Source of the DNA: Bifidobacterium sp. ESL0769
Lineage (GTDB): Bacteria; Actinomycetota; Actinomycetes; Actinomycetales; Bifidobacteriaceae
DNA length: 64,000 nucleotides
Assembly: GCF_029395495.1 (NCBI RefSeq)
Contig: NZ_CP113918.1
Coordinates: forward strand, 2,294,001-2,358,000
Direction: 5' to 3'
Each line of letters starts with the position of its first letter. Position 1 is the stretch's first letter. Under the pieces are notes generated by a model that was given only the letters and a program-made list of their open reading frames with translations, was not told the DNA's origin and did not search any database. Made by a program: the position numbers and the translations under genes. Below, one piece after another: positions 46,415 to 53,836 of the stretch.

Positions 46415-46497
46415 TGCTCAAGCCACCAGACTTATCGTAACAATAAAAGAAACGGTTCTTATCGTTTCGTTACGGACACCCTAGGGTGGCATTTTTT
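46415..46497 (+). ncRNA. Orphan hairpin RNA candidate F
   Basis: Extended -10 TGATATAAA (46401) precedes it. Nested stems: GCCACC (46422)/GGTGGC (46485), CGTAAC (46436)/GTTACG (46469) and GAAACG (46449)/CGTTTC (46463), followed by ATTTTTT. The outer stem and terminator (CCTAGGGTGGCATTTT) are shared with leader B of the Abi pseudogene, but no Abi gene follows. Confidence 0.6.
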
Positions 46498-46634
46498 ATA
46501 CTCAGCGGCGAGTGGGCTTACTATGACGCATCAACGACAACCGAGCGCTCCAAGAGAACTGCAGCCGCACACCGCCCATCTGGCCGATAACCCCCGAACC
46601 GGGAAACAAGGAACAAGGACAGTAAGAAGGAAGT

Positions 46635-46663
46635 GCCCGGCACGGGTCGGCCCCGCGCCGGGC
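46635..46663 (-). terminator. Hairpin after the small membrane gene
   Basis: GCCCGGC (46635-46641) and GCCGGGC (46657-46663) form a GC-rich stem; on the minus strand CTTCCTTCTT follows. It lies just past the end of the small membrane protein gene. Confidence 0.5.
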
Positions 46664-46672
46664 CGGCCCTAA

Positions 46673-46837
46673 CTAACGCCTGCGACACCTCCAGATGACC
46701 ACCAACCCGCAACCGACAACGATCGCGAGCAGCACGTCAACCACCGCGTTATCCGCGTTGGCCGCCAAAACGACGACCAACGCCACGATGGCCTGGATAG
46801 CCTCAGGGCCGTTAGAGCCTTTTCTGTTATGGGACAT
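46673..46837 (-). CDS. Small membrane protein (54 aa)
   Basis: Starts MSHNRKGSNGPEAIQAIVAL; two hydrophobic stretches (AIVALVVVLAANA and VLLAIVVGCGLVVIW) and a basic end RCRRR. AAGGA is 7 nt before ATG 46837. Small two-segment membrane peptides of this sort include holins and membrane toxins, but no family is recognised. A GC-rich hairpin follows. Confidence 0.45.
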   Translation of the reverse strand: MSHNRKGSNGPEAIQAIVALVVVLAANADNAVVDVLLAIVVGCGLVVIWRCRRR

Positions 46838-46996
46838 AACATGTCCTTGCTGCTTATGCCGCGCCACGACGAGCGCGGCGGGGTCGATACGGCCGGAAGG
46901 CCGCACGGTCGTTTCCACCCGGGTAAAGGGCTTAGCGACGGTTTCATTCTATCCGATAAAAGGAATATTACCGCCTGTGATATGATGTCGGTATCA

Positions 46997-47133
46997 GTTG
47001 CGGCAGGGTAACTCGCTGAGATTTCAGCCGGCCATTAAAGCTTTTACTCAGCGAGGCTGCAACGGATGGGGTGCCTGTTACATCCCGCTACTAATGCCGC
47101 TGGCCCCGATGCTCGGAAACGAACACCGGGGCC
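46997..47133 (+). ncRNA. Orphan structured RNA candidate E
   Basis: A possible -10 TATGAT is at 46981. Pairings: GTTGC (46997)/GCAAC (47059); CTCGCTGAG (47012)/CTCAGCGAG (47047), perfect; GGATG (47064)/CATCC (47081); GTAAC (47008)/GTTAC (47077), which crosses the others as a pseudoknot; and GGCCCCG (47102)/CGGGGCC (47127). No frame of note. It lies between a small membrane gene and repeat elements. Confidence 0.5.
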
Positions 47134-47160
47134 GAGGTGTACCCCGGCCTCCTTAAAATC

Positions 47161-47220
47161 GAGTTATAGGCCAGAATATTTGGTTTTAGAATCCGTTTTC
47201 GGGGTTATAGGCCAAATTGT
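47161..47220 (+). repeat. Two more GGGTTATAGGCC repeats
   Basis: GAGTTATAGGCCAGAATATT (47161-47180) and GGGGTTATAGGCCAAATTGT (47201-47220) lie directly before copy G2 of the 105-bp element. Confidence 0.75.
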
Positions 47221-47331
47221 GGGTTGATTTACTATGTCAAGTATTCACCGCAAGACGGTACATAAATTCCATGTTCCCCCGGCCACACGACCAGGGGAAC
47301 ATGCGTTCCGGGGTTTATAGACCAGCGGTTT
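47221..47331 (+). repeat. 105-bp structured element, copy G2
   Basis: Second copy of the element at 42529: shared TACTATGTCAAGTATTCACC, then CGCAAGACGG, the long hairpin and the trailing GGGTTTATAGACCAG. The hairpin is less perfect here (loop CACAC, two mispairs). Its end overlaps the clcA stop codon at 47315, marking the island's right edge. Confidence 0.7.
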
Positions 47332-48889
47332 TAGAAACTTGTTCAGGATGGCCCGCTATATAGCGATCCAGAAGGGCGTCGTAGATCGGCTCGGTGTTTG
47401 TCAGATCCGAGACCAAGAGGGCGATGAAGCTGCACGCGGCGACCGGGAGCATGTGCATCAGGGTGCCGCTCATCTCCACGGTGAGCAGAATTGAAGTCAT
47501 CGGGGCTTTGACGGAGGCCGTCAGCGCTCCCGCCATCGCGCAGACGGCGAACAGCGGAATGATTTTCGTTGAAACGAGCGGGTTTCCGTTGATGGTCACC
47601 GTGTGAAGAGCGACCCCGAAAATGGAACCAGTTAACGTACCGACCGCAAGAATCGGCATGAAAATACCGCCGGGAACACCGCTGCCGAAGCTCGTGGAAG
47701 TGAAGAGCATTTTGACGATTAACAGGATTGTCAGGAATGCGATGCCGTTAGTGGCACGTTCTGCGAAACCAATCAGGCTTTCGCCGCCTCCCAAGACTTG
47801 CGGCAGGAAGATACCGACCGGCAGCGCGATGGCCAAGGAGATCATCGGACGGATTTGCCACGGCAGTTTGTTGTATAGCGTCTGGAAACCGAGCAGCAGC
47901 TTGTTCATCGCCACGCCGATCAGGCCGGCGATGAGGCCGAGCGGAATCATCCACCAATACTGCGGCAGACTCAGCTGCGAAAGACGCGCGAAATCGAGCA
48001 CCGGTTTCAGGCCGAACCAGTATTTCGAGACGAAATCAGCGCTTATCGAAGCTGCGGCCGCCGAAAGCAGGATGGCCGGGGAAAAGTTGTGGTGTACTTC
48101 TTCAAGCGCGAACATCATGCCGGAAAGCGGGGCGTTGAACGCGGACGAAAGCCCTGCTGCGGCACCGGCGGTGATGAGGATGTTCGTTTCGGCGGTTTTG
48201 CTGCCGCCCGCGCCTTCGTGGCCGTCTACGCGCTGACGAGACGAACCAGCACTAGCAAACTCATCATCAGCGTTCGTGGTCCTGCTCGTATTCGTGCCCG
48301 CATTTACGCTCGTGTCCTTGGCTCTATTCATGCGCAGATTTACGTTCGAGACTTTGCTTGGCTTCTCATTCGCCTCCATACCGGCTTTAACATCCACGCG
48401 ACCGGAACCATTTGAATTGACCGAATCCGCGACGGATTTACCTTTATGTCGCAGTTTCCTCATCCCCTGCGCCACACCCTGGCTGGCCGCGGCACCGATC
48501 TGAATCGACGGGCCTTCACGGCCAAGCGAAAGGCCGAACATCCCGCAGAGTAGACCACCGGCGAAGCGAACAATCAGAACGATTCCCGCCCGCATTTTAA
48601 GGCCCAGCCTCACCACGCCTTCGACCTGCGGGATGCCGCTGCCGGATGCCATCGGTTCGAGTTTGACCAGCCAAGCGACGAAGAAACCGACTGCTACTGC
48701 TGCGAGCGCCCAAGGCGCGAGAAGCCACGGATTGCTACGGATTTGGGGATACATCCAGCGCGCGAACTGCGTGCCCCATTCGATGCCCTGACGGTAGCAG
48801 GTAACCAGCACCCCGGCAATCAGGCCACAGATCACCGCACGCGCCGCCACAATCCACTGGCTGCGCCGCGATATGCCTACTGTTGCCAT
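47315..48889 (-). CDS. clcA: ClC-type chloride channel/antiporter
   Basis: A 524-residue ClC family membrane protein that moves chloride, usually in exchange for protons. Selectivity-filter motifs are present: GSGIP (about residue 83), GREGPSIQIGAA (about 123-134) and GGIFMPILAVG. An unusual insertion of about 85 hydrophilic residues (from HKGKSVADSVNS to GAGGSKTAET) interrupts the cytoplasmic loop between helices. GGAAGGG lies 9 nt before the ATG at 48889. The stop codon lies in an island repeat. A deleted copy of its 3' end is found at 25866. Confidence 0.92.
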   Translation of the reverse strand: MATVGISRRSQWIVAARAVICGLIAGVLVTCYRQGIEWGTQFARWMYPQIRSNPWLLAPWALAAVAVGFFVAWLVKLEPMASGSGIPQVEGVVRLGLKMRAGIVLIVRFAGGLLCGMFGLSLGREGPSIQIGAAASQGVAQGMRKLRHKGKSVADSVNSNGSGRVDVKAGMEANEKPSKVSNVNLRMNRAKDTSVNAGTNTSRTTNADDEFASAGSSRQRVDGHEGAGGSKTAETNILITAGAAAGLSSAFNAPLSGMMFALEEVHHNFSPAILLSAAAASISADFVSKYWFGLKPVLDFARLSQLSLPQYWWMIPLGLIAGLIGVAMNKLLLGFQTLYNKLPWQIRPMISLAIALPVGIFLPQVLGGGESLIGFAERATNGIAFLTILLIVKMLFTSTSFGSGVPGGIFMPILAVGTLTGSIFGVALHTVTINGNPLVSTKIIPLFAVCAMAGALTASVKAPMTSILLTVEMSGTLMHMLPVAACSFIALLVSDLTNTEPIYDALLDRYIAGHPEQVSKTAGL

Positions 48890-48957
48890 TGCTACCGAAC
48901 CCTTCCTGCACTGTCGCTCAACAAAACCGTCGTTCCCTTGCGCACCTCCCCGATGCT

Positions 48958-49262
48958 AGCGTCAAAAAAGTGCAAGTTAGCATGCCCAAAGTGCATTATC
49001 TTGACGTCACCGTATAAAACGTGCAAGTTAGCAGTCCTTAGGTGCACTATTGGAACGCTACCGTCGAAAGTGCACTATGTCACTCATCAGAGCATCAATT
49101 CAACGGTACCGTATAAAACGTGCAAGTTAGCGCCCCTACGGTGCACTATTTTTACGTTGCTGTCAGAAAAGTGCACCCTAACGCTTCCAATGTGCATTAA
49201 TTCGACGCCAATGCCAGAAAAGTGCACCTTAGCAATCGTAAAGTGCACTTTTCTTACGCTGA
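48958..49262 (+). repeat. 51-bp tandem repeats, copy 3 (six units)
   Basis: About six units of 48-51 bp between clcA and purA, each with two GTGCA cores (for example AAAAGTGCACCTTAGC and CAATGTGCATTAATTCGAC). The last unit, with GTAAAGTGCACTTTTCTTAC, is identical to the last unit at 26019. The third unit has a diverged second half. Confidence 0.85.
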
Positions 49263-49303
49263 CATCAATAGCATGCGTTCAGCAATGGGGAGGCTTCCAA
49301 CGC

Positions 49304-50605
49304 TCAGTCGACGAGCGAGCGCACCTCGATGATGTGGTCGCGCTGCGGGCCGGTGCCAATGGCGGAGATGCGGCAGTTGGAGATCTCCTCGAGACGCTTG
49401 ACATAGGCCTGGGTGTTGGCCGGCAGGTCCTCGAACTTGTGCACCTTGGAGATGTCCTCGGTCCAGCCGGGCATGGTCTCGTAGACCGGGGTGGCCTTGG
49501 CGAACGCAGCCTGGTCGATGGGCATGTCGTCGTAACGCGTGTGGGTGCCGTCGCCGTTGTCGACGTCGTAGGCGACGCAAATCGGAATCTCGTTCAAGCC
49601 GGTCAAGACGTCAAGCTTGGTGAGCACGATGTCGGTCAAACCGTTGACCTGCGTGGCGTAACGGGTGACGACGGCGTCGAACCAGCCGCAGCGACGCGGA
49701 CGGCCGGTGGTCACGCCGAACTCGTGGCCCTGCGTGCGCAGCCATTCGCCGGAGTCGTCGTTGAGCTCGGTTGGGAACGGGCCTTCGCCCACGCGGGTGA
49801 CGTAGGCCTTGGCCACGCCGATGACGCGGTCGATCCTCGTCGGGCCGACGCCGGTGCCGGTGCAGGCGCCGCCGGCGGTCGGGTTCGAGGATGTCACAAA
49901 CGGATAAGTACCGTGGTCAACGTCGAGCATGGTGGCCTGACCGCCTTCGAAAAGCACGGTCTTGCCTTCATCAAGTGCGTTATTCAAAAGTAATGACGTA
50001 TTGGCAACATAGGGCTTCAGGCGTTCGCCGAGTTTCAGCAGCTCGTCGGTGGTCTCGTCAACGTCGATCGGACGGCGGTTGTAGAGCTTCACGAGCATCT
50101 CATTCTTCTGGTGCAGGCTCGCCTCGACCTTGTCACGCAGACGCTCGGCGTCGAAGAGGTCGTGCACGCGAATGCCGACGCGGTTGATCTTGTCGGCGTA
50201 GGCCGGGCCGATGCCACGGCCGGTGGTGCCGATCTTGTGCTTGCCGAGGAAGCGCTCGGTCACCTTGTCGATGACGCGATGGTAGGAAGCGATGATTTGC
50301 GCTGATTCGCTAACTTTCAAGTGCGAGCAATCGACACCACGCTTCTGCAGCCCATCGATCTCCTCAAACAGCACTTCGGGATCGACCACCACGCCGTTGC
50401 CGATAACCGGCGTGACGTGAGGGTTCACGACGCCACTAGGCAGCAGGTGCAGCGCATAGGTTTCGTCGCCGACCACCACCGTGTGGCCCGCATTGTTGCC
50501 GCCGTTGAAGCGAGCGACATAATCGACCTTCGTGCCAATGAGGTCGGTGGCCTTACCTTTGCCTTCGTCTCCCCATTGGGTACCAATCAGAACAATTCCA
50601 GGCAT
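49304..50605 (-). CDS. purA: Adenylosuccinate synthetase
   Basis: Joins IMP and aspartate using GTP, the first committed step of AMP synthesis. The 433 residues fit PurA. The N-terminal P-loop [14 protein letters not shown] (8-21), the HNAGHT-type [12 protein letters not shown] motif, [24 protein letters not shown] and [14 protein letters not shown] are all present. It ends 41 bp right of the 51-bp repeats. A terminal fragment is duplicated at 26214. Confidence 0.97.
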   Translation of the reverse strand: MPGIVLIGTQWGDEGKGKATDLIGTKVDYVARFNGGNNAGHTVVVGDETYALHLLPSGVVNPHVTPVIGNGVVVDPEVLFEEIDGLQKRGVDCSHLKVSESAQIIASYHRVIDKVTERFLGKHKIGTTGRGIGPAYADKINRVGIRVHDLFDAERLRDKVEASLHQKNEMLVKLYNRRPIDVDETTDELLKLGERLKPYVANTSLLLNNALDEGKTVLFEGGQATMLDVDHGTYPFVTSSNPTAGGACTGTGVGPTRIDRVIGVAKAYVTRVGEGPFPTELNDDSGEWLRTQGHEFGVTTGRPRRCGWFDAVVTRYATQVNGLTDIVLTKLDVLTGLNEIPICVAYDVDNGDGTHTRYDDMPIDQAAFAKATPVYETMPGWTEDISKVHKFEDLPANTQAYVKRLEEISNCRISAIGTGPQRDHIIEVRSLVD

Positions 50606-50751
50606 ACTAACCTCCCGAGATACGCGTTATTCCGCCGTTATTAGCCTACCGTCACGCCTATACCAGCGTTTGACGAATATTCGAATTCCCAACCAAATAT
50701 GCGTTTGTTATTTATGACGTACCCGGCCCAAGCGTCAAACCCGGCCGGCTT

Positions 50752-50799
50752 GTTCTCTTCGTCAGGCATTCCCCGGTAGGACGGCCCGGCGAAGAGAAC
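50752..50799 (-). terminator. Hairpin after the kinase gene
   Basis: GTTCTCTTCG (50752-50761) pairs with CGAAGAGAAC (50790-50799); CCGG-rich sequence in the loop may add pairing. It lies 25-70 bp beyond the stop codon of the kinase; the trailing U-run is weak. Confidence 0.6.
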
Positions 50800-50823
50800 C
50801 TCTGCTTAATTCTAGTTAACCGG

Positions 50824-51729
50824 TTACTTCATTTCGGCGAGCGTCGGGAAAGCAGCGTGGTTGCCGACACGGCTGACCTTTACCGCTGCAGCTCGGTTGG
50901 CAAAGTTCACGGCGGCAAGGAAATCATTGTGTTGTGAATAATGAACCGCCAGAGCACCTGCAAACACATCGCCCGCGCATACGCTGTCGACCGCATTGAC
51001 CTTTACCGCATCGATTTCGTATATTTGGCCGTCATGATAAACGACACTGCCGTTGCCGCCCATTTTGACGATGGCGGTTTTCGGACCGAGTTCGACAATT
51101 GCCTTTGCGGCTTTGATGGCATCGACGCGATTGTTAACCTTGATGCCGGTAATCTTCTCGGTTTCCTGCTGATTGGGAGTCACACAGTCAGCATATTGCA
51201 TCGCTTCGGGGAAGTAGTTGTCGGCCGGTGCGGGATCGAGGATGATATACATGCCCTTTCTCCTGCCCTCTTTGAGCGCGGCCATCACCGATTCCTTGCA
51301 AGTCTCCAGCTGCAGATCTAGGACAGGAGCGTCAATCTGGCTTATCGCGGTCTTGATATCCTCCTCGGTGGTGGCGTTATCCGCGCCCATCGTGCCGAGC
51401 ATCGTGTTCTCGGAGCTGTCGTCGATTTCGACGATGAACGTTCCTGTCCCCAGCTCCTTGGTCTGCTTGACGAATTTGGTATCGACATTCCACGAAGCCA
51501 AATCGTCCAGAATTTGCTTTCCAGCACCGTCATCACCAACACTGCCGAGCATAGCTACTTTCCCACCGAGTTTGGCTGCTGAAACAGCCTGATTCGCGCC
51601 TTTGCCGCCAGGAATCATCGTGATGCTTTTGGCGGTCGCGGTGTCTCCGTGCTTGGGATATGTTTTGGTGAACGCCTTGATATCAAGGTGCATGCTGCCA
51701 AGAACCACCACATCGTATTTCATGTTCAT
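50824..51729 (-). CDS. rbsK: PfkB-family sugar kinase (ribokinase-like)
   Basis: A 301-residue PfkB carbohydrate kinase. GGKGANQA (about 41-48) is the first PfkB signature. The second is DSVCAGDVFAGAL, with the catalytic Asp kept but Cys where Gly is usual in the GAGD anion hole. The closest role is ribokinase or deoxyribokinase, but the operon context (galactitol-type PTS, epimerase) leaves the substrate open. AAGGA is 8 nt before ATG 51729. A LacI-type operator lies 40-60 bp upstream, so it may also be transcribed on its own. Confidence 0.85.
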   Translation of the reverse strand: MNMKYDVVVLGSMHLDIKAFTKTYPKHGDTATAKSITMIPGGKGANQAVSAAKLGGKVAMLGSVGDDGAGKQILDDLASWNVDTKFVKQTKELGTGTFIVEIDDSSENTMLGTMGADNATTEEDIKTAISQIDAPVLDLQLETCKESVMAALKEGRRKGMYIILDPAPADNYFPEAMQYADCVTPNQQETEKITGIKVNNRVDAIKAAKAIVELGPKTAIVKMGGNGSVVYHDGQIYEIDAVKVNAVDSVCAGDVFAGALAVHYSQHNDFLAAVNFANRAAAVKVSRVGNHAAFPTLAEMK

Positions 51730-51767
51730 TGCTGTATTCCTTCTTGTGCTCCATCGCCTGCAAGATT

Positions 51768-51789
51768 ATGCAGTAACCGGTTACGTAAC
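51768..51789 (-). promoter_or_regulatory. LacI-type operator before the kinase
   Basis: GTAACCGGTTAC is a perfect 12-bp palindrome extended by GTAAC on one side; it matches the operator at 55568. Confidence 0.7.
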
Positions 51790-52005
51790 CTTTTAACGAA
51801 CGTTTATGCCGAAAAAAGGTATAGCTTTCGCCGAGGTACACGTTTTTTGGTCGAAAAACATGCACCTGTGATGGAATTTGTTGTGTTTTTTATTCGATTA
51901 TTTGATTATGAAACTATCGGCTACTGAATTTTTGAAAAGCCGGATTTGGATTGCAGAACCGTGCAACCAACAAGCCAATTTGAGGCTTATAGAATTCTCG
52001 GTTTA

Positions 52006-52686
52006 TCAGCGCGAACCGGCCATGGCCTTGCCAAACAATGCACGGGTCGCCTTCACATTGTCGGCCAGCGTAGACCCCTTGCGGAAAATCGCACTGGTCC
52101 CGCCGATGAACCTTGTGGCTCCGCGGCGCACGCATTCCGGGATTGTCTCTGCACCGATATTGCCATCCACCTCAATGGGAATGACAAGACCACGTTTCGC
52201 AATTCGGCTGGACAGATCACCGATCTTATCGTACATCGGATCGATGAATTTCTGCCCAGCGAACCCTGGATTGACGGTCATGATGATGACGTAATCGGTG
52301 ACGTCATAGACATAATCCAGAGCTTCCAGAGGCGTGGCTGGGCTGATCGCCACACCGGCTTCCATGCCAGCCTGGCGGATCGCAGTAAGCGTACCTTGCA
52401 GATTGTTCGTGGACTCAGCGTGCACGGCGACTCTATCGGCACCCGCATCGGCAAACATGGAAATGTAGCGCTCGGGCTTATCGACCATCAGATGCATATC
52501 CAACGGCTTCTCCGTCATGCCACGCACACTTTTCACCAAATCGGGGCCGAGCGTGAAGTTGGGGACAAACGAACCATCCATGATGTCGATGTGGTAGAAA
52601 TCAACTCCTGCGGCATCAAGTTGCTTGACATCGCGCTCCAGATTACCCAGATCCGCGCACATCAACGAGGGACCTATCTCACACAT
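52006..52686 (-). CDS. Ribulose-/allulose-6-phosphate 3-epimerase family
   Basis: A 226-residue TIM-barrel epimerase of the Rpe/AlsE family. Signatures: DFYHIDIMDGSFVPNFTLGP (metal His and Asp), DMHLMVDKPERYI and VNPGFAGQKFI, and DGNIG for the second metal Asp. Rpe acts on D-ribulose 5-phosphate and AlsE on D-allulose 6-phosphate. The sequence alone does not decide; as a second copy inside a PTS operon, a hexulose or pentulose phosphate from the imported sugar is the likely substrate. GGAGTG is 6 nt before ATG 52686. It follows the LacI gene by 13 bp. Confidence 0.88.
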   Translation of the reverse strand: MCEIGPSLMCADLGNLERDVKQLDAAGVDFYHIDIMDGSFVPNFTLGPDLVKSVRGMTEKPLDMHLMVDKPERYISMFADAGADRVAVHAESTNNLQGTLTAIRQAGMEAGVAISPATPLEALDYVYDVTDYVIIMTVNPGFAGQKFIDPMYDKIGDLSSRIAKRGLVIPIEVDGNIGAETIPECVRRGATRFIGGTSAIFRKGSTLADNVKATRALFGKAMAGSR

Positions 52687-52699
52687 TTATAACACTCCT

Positions 52700-53698
52700 T
52701 TATGCGCTCCTTGTCTGAGAAGTGTCACGTATGACAAGGTGCGGCTCAATCACGTTTTTTTGAGGTTTGTTTCCGGCTTCAACGCTTTTCTCGAACATGT
52801 CCAACACCAGATCCCCAATGTTTTCGGGAAGTTGGTTGACCGTGCTCAGACGCGGAACCGAATACCTGCTCATTTCGATGTTGTCGTAACCGATTACTCG
52901 TATATCTTCAGGAACCCGCAAGCCCGCGTCCGCGACCGCTCTCAGTACCCCCAAGGCGATGGCATCGTCAGAACACACAATCCCGTCGATATCCCTGCGA
53001 ACTTTGAACAGGTCACTGGCTGTCCGGTAGCCTTCGGAGACCGAAAAGTCGCTGTAAAGCTTGGCCACATGTGTGGCACTGCATTTGTTGATGGCCTTCA
53101 GATAACCTTCATATCGGTCCTCAGAGCTTTTTTCTCCTTGCGGCCCCGAGATGAAGACCAGTCTCGAACTGTGGCCTTCCTGAATCAGATACTTGGTTGC
53201 TTGGTAGGAACCGCTTACGTTGTTGACCGCCATTGCTGCATAAGGATGCGAAAAACATGCCCTATCGATCGTCAACGGCACAATCCCGCGGCTGCTGAGA
53301 ACCTCAAGATCATCCTCATCAACGTAAAGCGAATTGATAATCGCTCCCCGAACTCGAATATTGCACATGAACTTCAGGTAATATTCGACTTTGTCTCGGT
53401 CGTCTTCGCTGTTGCACAGATACACGCGATAGCCGTGTGCATCCGCCGCCTTCTCGATACTGCTGACCAATTCCGCAAAAAAGGGATTGGTCAGATTGGG
53501 AACGAGCAAAGCGATAAGGTCCGAAGCCTTCTGCGACAATGTTTTTGCAACGAAATCAGGTTCATAGCCAAGTCTGCTGATTACGGCATTGACCTTTTTT
53601 ATGGTCTTCTCACTCGCTCCCCCTTTCTGATTGATGATGCGCGATACGGTTGCGGTGGACACTCCGCTCATTTGCGCGATGTCTTTTATCGTTGCCAT
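52700..53698 (-). CDS. LacI-family repressor
   Basis: A 332-residue regulator with an N-terminal HTH and hinge (TIKDIAQMSGVSTATVSRII) and a periplasmic-binding-like effector domain (LIALLVPNLTNPFFAELVSS). It is co-directional between the PTS gene and the epimerase gene. The palindrome TTACGTAACCGGTTACGTAA, found before the PTS gene and in weaker form elsewhere in the operon, is a fitting operator with a central CG/CCGG. AAGG lies 5 nt before ATG 53698. It most likely represses the operon until the imported sugar or its phosphate binds. Confidence 0.93.
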   Translation of the reverse strand: MATIKDIAQMSGVSTATVSRIINQKGGASEKTIKKVNAVISRLGYEPDFVAKTLSQKASDLIALLVPNLTNPFFAELVSSIEKAADAHGYRVYLCNSEDDRDKVEYYLKFMCNIRVRGAIINSLYVDEDDLEVLSSRGIVPLTIDRACFSHPYAAMAVNNVSGSYQATKYLIQEGHSSRLVFISGPQGEKSSEDRYEGYLKAINKCSATHVAKLYSDFSVSEGYRTASDLFKVRRDIDGIVCSDDAIALGVLRAVADAGLRVPEDIRVIGYDNIEMSRYSVPRLSTVNQLPENIGDLVLDMFEKSVEAGNKPQKNVIEPHLVIRDTSQTRSA

Positions 53699-53836
53699 CA
53701 TTGCCTTCTAGTCAGGTATCGGATAGGGTCAGGTATCTTCACACTAAACCGGAGTCATGATTTGGCAAGCATCCAACGGGGAATACGGCCAAAATTCAAG
53801 ATTTGTCAGAGTCGCGGCCGTATTCCAAGTTTTAGG

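Noticed and set aside
46521..46669. 49-codon plus-strand frame after RNA candidate F
   Set aside because: No ribosome site, Arg/Pro-rich, and it runs into a GC-rich hairpin serving the opposite strand.
42529..47331. CRISPR array or integron attC sites made by the GGGTTATAGGCC repeats
   Set aside because: Spacing is irregular (28 bp to over 2 kb), no spacer set exists, no cas or integrase gene is seen, and the core does not fit GTTRRRY.
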